This document shows positions 45,180 to 56,104 of a DNA stretch of 64,000 nt, one piece after another; positions within the stretch are counted from its first letter, which is position 1; each line of letters starts with the position of its first letter. A model generated the notes under the pieces. It ran no database searches. It was not told the origin of the DNA and was given only the letters and a program-made list of their open reading frames with translations. Made by a program: the position numbers and the translations under genes. Source of the DNA: Cephalotus follicularis (Eukaryota > Streptophyta > Magnoliopsida > Oxalidales > Cephalotaceae). Where the stretch lies: positions 62,001-126,000 of the forward strand of contig BDDD01001641.1 in the NCBI GenBank assembly GCA_001972305.1, read 5' to 3'.

Positions 45180-46049
45180 TCTTTTAGGAACCTAAACCTT
45201 TTTGGTGTTAGTATTTTTAGAGAAATTATTTTTCAAATAACAAGTAGTAGAATTATGTCCCTTTTTGTTATAAATATTATAAATTTGTTTGTTCTTATCT
45301 CTTAATTCAAGAAAATTTTGAAATTGCTTGACATTTTGCATTTCGTCATAGCCCAAACCAGCTTTATTAAAAACACATTTAAATTCCAAGAAATGTATCA
45401 AGCTTTTCACTACTATTAATTTTTTTTGAAAAACTTCATTTCAAAACATCGATTTCAATTTTCAAATTATTATTATCATTTTCAATTAAATCTGAGTTTT
45501 CAATTTTTTCTTCTATCTTTTTATATAAGTTTAAAATTTCTTCTTTTAACAACTTGTTTTCCTTAACAACACTTTTAACATTTTTTTTAGCAACATATTT
45601 TCATTCCTAAGTTTTTCAAAAAAGAGAGATAAGTTCATCATAATTTACCTCTGTGTCACTTTCATATTCTTCTTCAAATGCCATCAAGGCTAATTGAGCT
45701 TCCTCATCGGAACTAGATACATTAATATCACTCTATGTAGCCATCACATCCTTTTCTTTTCTAGAATACTCCTTTTCTAGTTTTGGACATTCATTTTTGA
45801 AATGTCCGGGCTTGTTGCATTCAAAACATGTAAGTTCTTCCTTCTTAGGTTATTACTTGGAAGATTGTCCTTTCTTGAAATTTTCGCTACTGAATTTGTT
45901 TTTGGCCAAAAAGTTATCGAACCTTCTTGAGATTTGTGCGATATCATCATCACTTTCATTCTCACTATCTTCTTTTGACTTAAGAGCAATGATCTTCTTC
46001 TTTTTATGCTCTTTTCTTCATCTTCATCTTCATCTTGGAGTTTTACGGT
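45180..46049 (-). pseudogene. L gag, C-terminal half
   Basis: Contains an intact zinc knuckle CFECNKPGHFKNECPK near 45785-45830, an acidic stretch, and a second knuckle with both leading Cys changed to Tyr (IYNIYNKKGHNSTTC near 45250). It ends VTNQSGPNSVWV. The upstream part continues on the far side of M at 62793 (LEELLESLMTHEI). Frame changes are present. Confidence 0.65.
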
Positions 46050-47029
46050 TGTGACACCCCGTGTCATTTTTACGTGGTTGACGGGTAAAAGACATGAGCG
46101 TATTTATTAGTATTATAGTTAGTATTATTATTAATATTATTATTATAAAAAAAATATGTGTCGGGCGCGTCTAGAAGGCGCTGGACGCGCCAGGCAAGGA
46201 AATAAAAAAAAGCGAGAGAGGCACGGGACGAGAACAGAGAGTGAGAGTTGCAGAGAGAGATGTAGCGAGAGAGGGAGATGCAGAGATCGGGAGAGAAGAC
46301 GTCGGCGGTGGCGCGAAACGCCAGGAGGGAGTGCGCCGGTCGAAGCCCATAGCACGGTAAGCCCTCTTAATTTTTCTCTTTCTCTTTTTCTTCTCCTCCT
46401 TTGCAGCCACTACCGTTGCTCCTCCGCCGACGCCATCATCGTCGTTCTTGCGCCAAGTGAGAAGGTGAGTTCCTCAAGCCTCATTCTTCCTCTCTATCAT
46501 TTTCTTCCTCCATGACCGCTCCTCACGCTTCTGTTTCATAAAGAAAGAGAGAAGAACGGGATACAGAGAGAGAGGAAGGAAGGAAGAAAGAGAAGAGGAG
46601 AGGAGCTTGAAATTGACGCCAGAAGGGGGCTGTGGTGCGCGGGCTGAGCGGAAGCTGAGGATTTGACAGCGCTGAGCTTGGCGGAGATCGGCAGTGGCAG
46701 TGAAATCTCCATTGTTGAAAGCTGTCAATTTTAGTGAGGTAGGATTATACTACTTGCTTTGTATTATGCATTTTGGAATGATTATATGGACTGTTTGAAA
46801 TAGATTTTATGGAGATGCACATAGAGATGATTGTTGTTGTAATTGATGATTAATATATGTGTATGAGTACAAACAATTTCTTTTCAGGGATTGCAACTGA
46901 TTTTATGAATTTTGGATATAATTCCACTGTTTTGCGAACTGTTGAATTGAGTTTATTGGTTGATATCAACTATATCTGGCATGTTGCTGAAGTGGCGTTT
47001 TTGTCACTTTTTGAACATAGAGTTGTCCG

Positions 47030-47480
47030 ATTGACTTGAAATTTTAATTGTAGACCTTAGAATAGGTTTAAATATTACCTGTAAAGTTTCGTACCAAACA
47101 GACTTAATTTGGACCAAAAAGTGCGAAGTTACGCTAAAAAAACGTTTTTAAATGGTGCTTTTACAAATGAGCATATAACTCTGCTTATCCGTTTGAATTG
47201 ATTTTTGAGTAATAGGCTCCTAGAGACGTTTAAAGACATTCCTAAAATTTTGGTGTCAAACGGATATGATTTTGACCAAAAAGTCTCGTTTTTGCAGTTT
47301 TTACGAAAAAATAGTTCAAACCTTAGTTTTTCAGTGGTAGACTCATGGGTAGGAATAAACACTTTTCTCAAAGTTTCAACTCCATTGGATCTTTAAAAAG
47401 GAGACTAAAGTTCAGTTTGTCGGTTTCACTCGATTTTTGAATGACAGACTACTAGGATCTTTTAATTATGATCTGTAAAG
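47030..47480 (+). repeat. Three diverged repeats in M
   Basis: The phrase 'ttgatttttgantgatagnctncta...tttaa...ctgtaaagtttc...caaacgg' recurs near 47035, 47195 and 47425, with two copies of 'gaccaaaaagt'. Strongly diverged, so old. Confidence 0.4.
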
Positions 47481-48720
47481 TTTCACTTCGGTACAACGTC
47501 TTAATGCATAAAGTAGCTCATACGTGTATTCATGCAGAGTTAAGGATTTGATCGATGATAGTGGAACTTCTACTCCATGATGTGGAATTCGATAGCCGAA
47601 CTAGTTTTCAGCATCTGGTGTGACGCGGATCCTGTAGATGATCCAGAGTATCGATGGACTAGTTCGTGGGGGTTATTAGCATTGATACAGTGAGTGGGAC
47701 ATTCCCTTCCTTTATTTTTATTGTCTTTGAAACTCTTGTTTCTATATGTGCCCTTTGTTTGTTATTGATGATCTAATCGGGATTTGAATCCCACATGTCT
47801 TATGTTGAGTTTGATATTGATTGTTATGTGATAGACTCTGGGTGACTAGGTCACTTTCTTGTTTTTATTTATGTATCGTTGTTACCGTGTTTTTGTACTC
47901 TGATGCTGGGTACTATGTGGTCTGGTGAGGTGTACGTTTGAAGCTCAACTCTCTTTAGCATGCCCATTGGTCTATGATTGGGTGTTATGTGGGAATTTCA
48001 CCCGGGTTCCATACCTGGATCTGTAACATATTATTGTCTATGATGGTATGCTGAGTGTGAGTGCAACAGAGATGCTTCGTCACTCACTTGATAGACCATA
48101 TTACTAGTCTGATGATATTTTGCCCGTGTGGCTACAGCCTGTGTGGCTGGATGACATTGATATGCTTACATGTACACCCATCGTGAGAGGTGGGGTACAT
48201 GCCGCTTACACGCATGCCCTTGGTGGTTGTGGGGTGCGTGCCGCTTACCATAGGCACTCTGCACCGGTGTATGAAGGATGATGTACACATCCTGTAGCCT
48301 ATTGGCCTGTTATTATTGCTGAAGTCAGATTTAGTATTTGCCATTAGATATGGCCAGATGGGAATTGACGGATATATGGAATTGAAGGATATATGGATTT
48401 GACGGCGATATGATATGACGATAGATGTACCAGCATCCTTGGATGTTATGATTTTCTTTATGGGCACATACCTTGATTTATTATTCATGATCATGTCTTT
48501 GAATCTTGATATTCATGTATACTGATCTTATTGTGATTCTATTGTACTCGTGTAGTACCAGTTTAAGTTTTGAGGTTTGTTGGGTACACTTTCATTTTTG
48601 AGTTATGAGTTTCTTTTTATTTGAGTCTTCTTGATGTTCTTTAATTCACTTTATTTATTGCCTTATATAATTTGATCTTTGCTATATCGTTTCCATTCAG
48701 CACATCTGATTCTTCATTGT

Positions 48721-49553
48721 TCACTCCCCTATTACAATCAAAATAGATAAAATAGTGTTTCGTTCTAAACCTCTCAAAAAGTTGGATATTACAAGATGAA
48801 ATCGCTCAATTTAAGTGGGAACAAATATAGGTTAAGATATAAGACAAATGCTTTTGAGATGAACTTTGATTTTGAATGCTTGTGGTATGTTTTCTTGAAT
48901 GATCTTTGTATTTGATGTTACTTGTGTTCCTGTTCTTCTTCTCTCTTCAAAAACCTTTGTATATATATCTTTCTTGCCTCAGAGATCCGTTAGGTATGTC
49001 TTGAAACTTGTTGCGTAAAAAACGGCGCATTAAAACTCTGTCAGAATTCTTTTCAGCCGTGAAAAGCGTCGACTGTCTCCCTCAAAGCGTCGCTGCTTAT
49101 ATGACCGTTAGGTATTTTAATTTGAATTTGTCGAGTCAAAGCGCAGGCGGTCTGGATGTAGGAGTACACTGTTGCCTCAAAGCGCTGACGCTTAGTGTTG
49201 AGCGTCGTCGCTTGTGACAAATTGATTAGATCAAGAAGTCTCTGTTTATAAGCGCTGACTTGAGGTCTCAAAGAGCTGACGCTCTGAGTTAAAGCGCAGA
49301 CGCTTATAATTAGGCGTCGACGGTTTGAACATTTGTTCCTCTCCTCAAAACACTTCAACGGTAGACACTTTGTTCATTGTCTCGACTGTTGCACAAAGCG
49401 TCGCCGCTTTATTTCTGAGTGTCGACGCTTTATCCTGTTTCTGCAGTTTTTCGTGCTGTTTTACGCATTCCATGTTTTTCTTGCACATAAAGAAACTTGG
49501 TTAAATACAAATATGTTATCATCAAAACTAGGATTGAGACATAAATGTCAACA
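48721..49553 (-). repeat. 3' LTR of B, truncated
   Basis: Matches 61600-62413 of the 5' LTR. It stops at 'tcactcccctattac', where M sequence begins; the R/U5 end is gone. Confidence 0.85.
49062..49432 (-). repeat. AAGCGTCGACGCTT array in the B 3' LTR
   Basis: About twelve units, such as AAAGCGTCGCCGCTTT, AAAGCGCTGACGCTTAG, GAGCGTCGTCGCTT, AAAGCGCAGACGCTTAT and TGTCGACGCTTT. Arms AAGCG/CGCTT are kept; the 4-base centre varies. One unit near 49200 is absent from the 5' LTR. Confidence 0.85.
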
Positions 49554-49570
49554 ATCTCCCCCTTTTTGAT
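49554..49570 (-). other. Polypurine tract of B
   Basis: Minus-strand ATCAAAAAGGGGGAGAT immediately before LTR start TGTTGACATTT. Three more GGGGGAGA tracts lie upstream at about 49681, 49700 and 49767. Confidence 0.8.
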
Positions 49571-50145
49571 GATGATAAAATTTGTTTCATTTAAACATAA
49601 TAAATGGTATAACTTAAAACATAACAAATAATGCACGACGGTATAACTTAGAACATAAAAAATAATGCACAAACATATTTTCTCCCCCTTAATTCATTAT
49701 CTCCCCCTTAGTTAAACAAGGGGTGTTTGCTTTGTCATTATTGCCCTATCTTTTCTTATACTATCTCCCCCTTTTTGTTATCAATTCAAAAAGGATTTAA
49801 ATCGTTATAATCAAACCAATGTTTTGTTATAAAAACAATGTCATTTGAGCATTCATAGTCATTCCGTGTTTCAATTTCAATAGCATAGTATTCATTCATG
49901 ACATTGGATTAAGTACAAAGGAAAGCATTCCAAAACCATAATTTCACATTGCATACTTCAAACCGACACAGGTTTTACACATCAAAATTAAAACAATACA
50001 TAGACATAAAATGCATAATGAGATATCACGAAACTTGTTGATCACATTAAATTTTCACATTACAAACATAGTACCACAAATCATAAAATGTTATCCATAG
50101 CAAAGTATTACATCATCATAGAATGCAAAAATGAAATGCATGAGC

Positions 50146-51399
50146 TTAGTCATTCATTTGAGTGTCTTCGTTTTCACCACCGATCTCTCCCTCCAAGTCA
50201 TCGGTTACTCCATCATCTTGGTGAATGTCATCGTTGTCGTGGCTCGAGGAGGAGGAAATGAGACCTTCGTAGTCCATTATTCCCGTTTCAGCGAACTTCT
50301 TTGCCATTCTCTTTTGTCTTCTTTTAACCGATTGCATATTCATTTTTATTTCTTTGACATTTTGCTGTAGTCCCTTAATCGCATCCAATATCTCTTCTAG
50401 TTTGTTTCTTGGGAGGTTGATATCCGGTGTTTGAGCAGCTTGAGGTTCTCTTGGTACATTTTGTGCTTCATCGCCCATTTCTGCCTCTCCCTCTTCTTCA
50501 ACGACTCTATTTGAGTCCTCTTCTCTTGGGATCCAGGTTCCAAGCCGTTTGTGCTTTTTAAACCCCATACTTCCTAGGGTTCCTTTGCCTAACTTGTCAA
50601 CACCCTGGAGTGGATGATTTATTTCTCCAGTTAGGTCAATTACGAAGAATTTGAGGATTTTGGTAATGATGTTGCTATAACCTAATCTGGCATTCTCTCG
50701 GTCATGGATTGCATGCATGTGATTAATTATCAAGAAAGGCACATTAATTCTTTTGCCTGTGATTAGGTGATACATAGTATATGCCTCCATGTGGGTTACC
50801 TCATCGAACCCACCAGCCTTAGGCAAAATATGTGTGCATACAGCACGATGTAGGAACCTATAATGTAGACTGAGGTTCCTAGTGTACATTCGCTGTAGAA
50901 AATCAGCATCATTTTCACCAAAAAGAATTCGTACACAATCCTGTCTATCAAAATCTCTACTTGTCACACAAGTTCTTTGGTTCCATCCCCTAGCACCATC
51001 ATTCGGAACATTTAGGATTGTGGCTAGTGTGTCTACTTCTAATTCAATTCCCTTGTTTTTGACCATAGTGCTTAATTCTACCATCGAGCTACTTAGAATG
51101 TAAACATAAAATTCCTTAATTAGCTAAGGATAGCTAGGTAAATTGATTGAAAATAAGGGTTCTAACCCTTGAGCACTTAGCCACTCTATAATGAGAAAAC
51201 CCTCATTATTGCAGAAATCGAAATCTAATACTTTGCCTACTAGAATCTTGCGATTAAAATAGGCTTCAGGATACCTAGGGAGTGAAGAAGCAACCTCTGG
51301 TGTGGCTGGATGAGCGTCTATGCCCTTCCCTTTGCGCCCAACAGATTTCCTTTTTGTTTTAGACCCTTGTCCAGCTTCAATACTCTTGGTTCTTGGCAT
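50146..51399 (-). pseudogene. ORF3 of B, 'putative plant transposon protein' type
   Basis: A 418-codon frame after pol, starting MPRTKSIEAGQG at 51399 and broken once by TAG at 51126-51124. The basic N-terminus (KTKRKSVGRKGKG) looks like a nuclear signal. It continues with RYPEAYFNRKIL and FNNEG-type sequence, the 'LIKEFYVYI' motif after the stop, and LHYRFLHRAVCTHILPKAGG...MYHLITGKRINVPFLIINHM. The end is acidic with a coiled-coil-like helix (LEEILDAIKGLQQNVKEIKMNMQ). This matches proteins annotated in plants as 'putative plant transposon protein'; function unknown. I chose ATG 51399 because the longer frame upstream runs through the palindrome array. Confidence 0.7.
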
Positions 51400-51513
51400 C
51401 TTTGATGTTAGTTTGAGATTTATCAAGAATTTTAGAATGTAATGAGGCACAAAATCACCAGAGACAATGAGTTTAGAGTTAGGGTTTTGAGTTTTCGTGT
51501 GAAAATGGCTTGA

Positions 51514-51654
51514 CAGACGACGCTTTCTGTCTAAAAACTCGACTAAAGCGTCGACGGAGTAGAGGGAGGCATTGGCGCTTTGACTACTTTCCCTAATTCG
51601 AGCCCTAATTTTTGTGTAAAGCGCTGACGCTTTAATGACAGGCGTCGTCGCTTT
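51514..51654 (-). repeat. AAGCGTCGACGCTT array in front of B ORF3
   Basis: Five units: AGACGACGCTTT, AAAGCGTCGACGG, GGCATTGGCGCTTT, AAAGCGCTGACGCTTT and AGGCGTCGTCGCTTT. It lies 115-255 bp before the ORF3 ATG; the gap contains AAACCCTAA (telo-box-like) near 51480. Same flavour as the LTR array of B. Confidence 0.75.
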
Positions 51655-51773
51655 ACTCTGTTTTCTATCGATTTTTCGTAAACGCGCATGAATGAATGCA
51701 AATGATGCATTCATGAACAAACAAGCATATTGAGCAAACATATATTATCGCACCAATCATATAAACATGTCAA

Positions 51774-53053
51774 TCACTCAATTTCACATAGACCTAATTC
51801 CAATCTAAATTTTGAGAAGGTTTGTTCGTCTAATGGTTTTGTGAAGATGTCCACGATTTGTTCTTGAGTCGGGACGAAAACTAATTCAATATCACCTTTT
51901 TCTATGTGATCTTTTATGAAGTGATATCTTATGTCAATGTGTTTAGTCCTAGAGTGATGAACCGGGTTTTTCCCTAAACATATCGCACTAGTGTTATCAC
52001 ACATAATTGGCACTTTTTCAAACTTAAAGCCATAGTCAAGGAGTTGTTGCTTCATCCACATGATTTGGGCACAACAACTTCCCGCGACAATGTATTCGGC
52101 TTCGGTAGTAGAAAGTGCTACCGAATTTTGTTTCTTGCTAAACCAAGAAATAAGCATATTGCCTAAAAATTGACACGTGCCACTTGTGCTTTTTCTATCT
52201 ACTTTATATCCTCTGAAATCGGCATCGGAGTAAGTATGTAAGTCAAAGGATGATTTCCTAGGATACCATAGTCCTAAGGAGGTGTGTATACTAAATACTT
52301 GAAGATTCGTTTTACGGCATGCAAGTGGGATTCCCTGGGACATTGTTGAAATCTAGCACATAAGCATGCACTAAACAAAATGTCCGGCCTACTCGCCGTT
52401 AAGTAAAGCAATGAACCTATCATGCTTCTATACAATTTTTGATCAATAGACTTACCTTGCTCATGTTTATCAAGTTTGGTAGTTGTACTCATAGGGGTCT
52501 TACTCTTTTTGGCGTTCTCCATCCCAAATCTTTTGAGTAAGTCCTTGACATACTTTGATTGGTTGATGAAGATTCCTTCCTCTAGTTGTTTGACTTGAAG
52601 TCCAAGGAAGTAGTTGAGCTCACCCATCATGCTCATTTCAAATTCTTCCTGCATGATCTTAGCAAAACTTTTGCACAAGTCTTTGTTAGTAGAACCGAAA
52701 ATTATATCATCAACGTAGACTTGAACAATAAAATTTCTTTATTAACAGTTTTTGTGAAGAGGGTGATATCGATTGTTCCTCTTTTAAAGCCATTTTCGAG
52801 TAAATAGCCACTTAACTTTTCATACCAAGCTCTAGGAGCTTGTTTCAAGCTATATAATGCTTTTGAGAGTTTAAAGACATGGTTGGGAAAATGAGGGTTT
52901 TCAAACCCGGGAGGTTGTTCCACATAAACTTCCTCCTTTATTACACCATTTAAGAATGTACTCTTTACATCCATTTGAAAGAGGGTGAAATCCTTAAATG
53001 ATGCATATGCAAGTAACATACGTATAGACTCTAATCTAGCTACGGGTGCATAC
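51774..53053 (-). pseudogene. B reverse transcriptase (partial) and RNase H
   Basis: Begins at the A joint with YAPVARLESIRMLLAYASF, then FQMDVKSTFLNGVIKEEVYVEQPPGFENP, LKQAPRAWYEKL and the catalytic VYVDD (52707-52718, reached through a 2-base frameshift). It continues with FEMSMMGELNYFLGLQV and YRSMIGSLLYLTASRPDILFSACLCARFQ, a second frameshift near 52290, then RNase H: TYSDADFRGYKVDRKSTSGTCQFLG, ALSTTEAEYIVAGSC, MCDNTSAICL and KPLDEQTFSKFRLELGL. Catalytic residues are kept. Confidence 0.8.
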
Positions 53054-53056
53054 GAT

Positions 53057-53793
53057 TTCCAATTTTCTTCTTATAGGTGTGCCTCCAACGGATCTATTTT
53101 TAAAGGTCTGTTACAAATCCAGTCGGCTGGATTTATACGGCAGTCGGCTGGATTGATGGCGCGTATATTTGAATATAGCCGTTGGTGGTGGACAGTCGGC
53201 TGTCTCCTCTGGGCAGTCGACTGGTGGAGCTGGCAGTCGACTGGTTGCTCTGTTCCAGTCGGCTGTTGAGCTGAAATTGTAATTACATATGCTACTGCCT
53301 GATTTTGCACAATTGAAAACAATAAGCTGGATTCACTGGCAGTCGACTGGACCCCCTAGCAGTCGACTGGTGCCCTGCTTCAGTCGGCTGGATTGGGTGT
53401 TAAAAAGATACAGAAGCTACTGCCTGAAATGTGCACCCATGGCAGTCGACTGGTGTCCTGTGGCAGTCGGTTGTCTTGGCCTGGCAGTCAACTGGACCCC
53501 TGTGGTAATCGACTGGATCTGTGTTCCTGCAATTTCTGTGTTTGGTTGAAGAACCAGTCGGCTACACAACCTCTGGCGGTCGACTACACAACCTTGGGCA
53601 GTCCACCGGATTGCTTGCCAGTCGGCTGGATTGGCCTGTATCTGCAAAAATGTTCTTGGCACAACTTTGGACATAAAATCAAGTGAGTATATGAAGTTAT
53701 AACTCAAGGAATTATGCATACAAGTAATCTATGTTTGTTAATCATCAAAATAACATATGGTGATGCAATAAATCGGGGTGGCAAAGGCCAACA
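53057..53793 (-). repeat. 3' LTR of A, truncated
   Basis: Minus-strand start TGTTGGCCTTTGCCACCCCG after the PPT; matches 58766-59501. Homology stops at 'ttccaattttc', where B RT sequence begins. The array at 53120-53628 (18 unit positions) is more eroded than in the 5' LTR. Confidence 0.85.
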
Positions 53794-53810
53794 ATCTCCC
53801 CCTTTTTGAT
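53794..53810 (-). other. Polypurine tract of A
   Basis: Minus-strand ATCAAAAAGGGGGAGAT before the 3' LTR. A second AAAAAGGGGGAGAG tract at 54054-54067 and GAGGGGGAGCT tracts near 54090 and 54125 lie upstream. Confidence 0.8.
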
Positions 53811-54524
53811 GATTGACAAAACATGCATATTTTGCAAAAATTCATGACAAACTTAACCATTTTTAGTTCAAAGTCCAATTTTATCAATTTTGGCGTATCC
53901 CAAGCATATGTCATATCAAAACACACTTGCTCAAAGCAAGATTACAACCCATCTCATCAATATGAAATTTTACCGATATATTTCCCAAATGCATGCAACT
54001 TCATTTATGCAAGCTTTCAACTTCAATGCAATGTGCAGTGCAAAATATAAATCTCTCCCCCTTTTTGTCAAACAACAAAAAGAGAAATGGAAGCTCCCCC
54101 TCAATCAAAGTACGGATTGAAGAGCTCCCCCTCAACCTATGCATTCATATTCATATTCATCAATAAGATTATAAAAGATTTGAAGCACAATTTCATTTAA
54201 CCACTTAAAACTTGAAGTACATAAACAAGTGCATTAACCACATTGTAAACAAGATCAAAACAATAATAAGAAACACATTGTAACTCCATACATAAAGCAA
54301 TAAACATTAAAACAATTTGGCATTCAACACATAAACCATCAATTTCATAAACCACATACATGTAACCCAAAACATTAAAGATCAAAGCATTTGAACATTA
54401 AGTACTTAAAAACATCAATTACATTTCCACATAGTCTTTTACACAACTCATCTAAATTTGAGGAAAGACAATACATAAGCAAAGTTTGAAAATCTGATAA
54501 AAACACATGAGATGCAAATGTAGC

Positions 54525-55679
54525 TCAAGAGGGAGGAGGGTGCTGTGGGAAAGCATTTTGAAACATCTGGATGATATTTGCTTGTCCCTGAAGGAGATCG
54601 GCTTGACCCTGAAGGATATTGGCTTGACCTTCACTGAACTGGTTCATTTGCCCTTTAAGATATTCAATGTCGGCTTGAGCAAGATCCATCCTAGCCTGAA
54701 GTGACTCCAGGGTAGGCCTGCTACTGCTGCTGCTCTGGCCAACACTCGGACGCACCTCAAACTACTGAGGATCGTCCACATCATCATCCTCATCATCTCC
54801 TGCTCTTACATTGGCTTGCTCTCTTATTTGCTCTCTACCTCTGCCTTGTAACTTGACCCACTCACCATCCTCAAATATAATGTTACAAAGTCTAAGCCCT
54901 GCCTTATTCACCAACTGCTTATGGGAAGGTTTGACACTTTGCTCATCATCAGGAATATCAATGTTCAGTGATGCAAGGACAACCATAATGATCGTACTGA
55001 GAAGCATAGGATAAGGAGTGTGATTTGGTCGAGATAACAAGTGGTTGACAATAAGATAAGGAAGGTTAATTGGAGTTCCATTCTTAACACAAGCGACAAA
55101 TTTAAGGTCTCGCTCAGGAGGAAGAGTGTGCGAGCCTTCTCTTGGGAGGAATGTGTTTGTTACAAGTAGGAGAATGATCCTAGAGGCAATAGGCAAATGA
55201 CTACTAGTCACATTCATAAGAGGATTGACATTTGGTTGTTCTAAACAAATTCTTAGGGCCTCCGTTTTTCCAATATCATTAAAATGAGTAATTCCCTCAT
55301 TAGGAATTCCTAAGGTTTCAGCTATCAAATCAGGAGTAATTGATATAGGAGTGCCTAAAACAAAGGAATTTGCAATGCAAGTGGTGGAAGACTCTAAATT
55401 AGCATAGAATAGCTTCACTAACCTAGGGTATATGATATGAGATGACAAAAGGTAATCAAACCAACCCATAGTTTCTAACCAAGTCATGACAATGGCTAGA
55501 TTGCTAATAAGAACATACCTAGATAACCATTTCTCAAAATGTAGCTTAACGGAGCTAAAAATTGAGTTATACCTCATCTCTTTCTCTTCGGAGAGAAAGA
55601 GTGTATTGTCGTAGTCTAGCTCCACTTGTGATGCCCTTTGTTGCCTAGAAGCCAAATGCTTTTGTCTCTTTGGTCCCAT
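54525..55679 (-). pseudogene. ORF3 of A, 'putative plant transposon protein' type
   Basis: A 385-codon frame starting MGPKRQKHLASRQQR at 55679, with one in-frame TAG at 54764-54762. The N-terminus is basic. The body contains WLETMGWFDYLLSSHIIYPRLVKLFYANLE, typical of 'putative plant transposon protein' sequences, then TPDLIAETLGIPNEG and SRIILLLVTNTFLP, with an acidic stretch (DDEDDDVDDP) before the stop. After it comes a coiled-coil-like tail with repeated QGQANI/QGQADL units. It differs strongly in sequence from B ORF3 but has the same order. I chose ATG 55679 because the longer frame upstream only crosses the array. Confidence 0.75.
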
Positions 55680-55792
55680 TGAAGATTGCAGGTTCGGATT
55701 TGAGAGAAAGAGGTTTTTGGGCGTTTTAAAAATTTGAGAGAAGTGAAAGAGGCAGGAGAAAATCGGGTATAAAACCCTGATCATCGCGATTC

Positions 55793-55864
55793 CAGTCGAC
55801 TGGCCCACTAATGGCAGTCGACTGGATGGCAGGCAGTCGATTGGACAAATTGTCCAGTCGGCTG
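55793..55864 (-). repeat. CAGTCGACTG array in front of A ORF3
   Basis: Four units in 72 bp: CAGTCGACTG twice, CAGTCGATTG and CAGTCGGCTG. It ends 114 bp before the ORF3 ATG. A TATA-like GTTTTATACCC (about 55766-55776) and a CT-rich stretch follow before the ATG, giving a promoter-like layout. Confidence 0.8.
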
Positions 55865-56104
55865 TTTTCTGCATAAATGAGAAATGCAGAAAATTGCCTA
55901 TCCAATTGATTTGCAAACCTTTGGTTAACTATTATGGACTAATAGCAACCTAGGTACATGAGCTAATTTGTGTCATTGAGTTGAAAACTCAATGTTTAAA
56001 ATGCATGATGAATTTTGAAAAAAGTTTTTCAAACAAATCAATCCAAAAATCCATAAAGCATCACAATTACATATAAAGAGTTAGGACGGATTTTGCATAC
56101 CTAG

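Noticed and set aside
44940..45180. AT-rich block between L integrase and gag, possibly protease
   Set aside because: No D[ST]G motif or protease block could be read in any frame; left unassigned.
46156..46515. Arginine-rich 119-codon frame in M
   Set aside because: GA-rich LTR leader just downstream of an AT-rich promoter-like stretch; no homology and no conservation in related LTRs that I can see.
54525..55679. ORF3 as an ordinary host gene
   Set aside because: It lies between copia pol and the PPT on the same strand, in both A and B, so it belongs to the elements.
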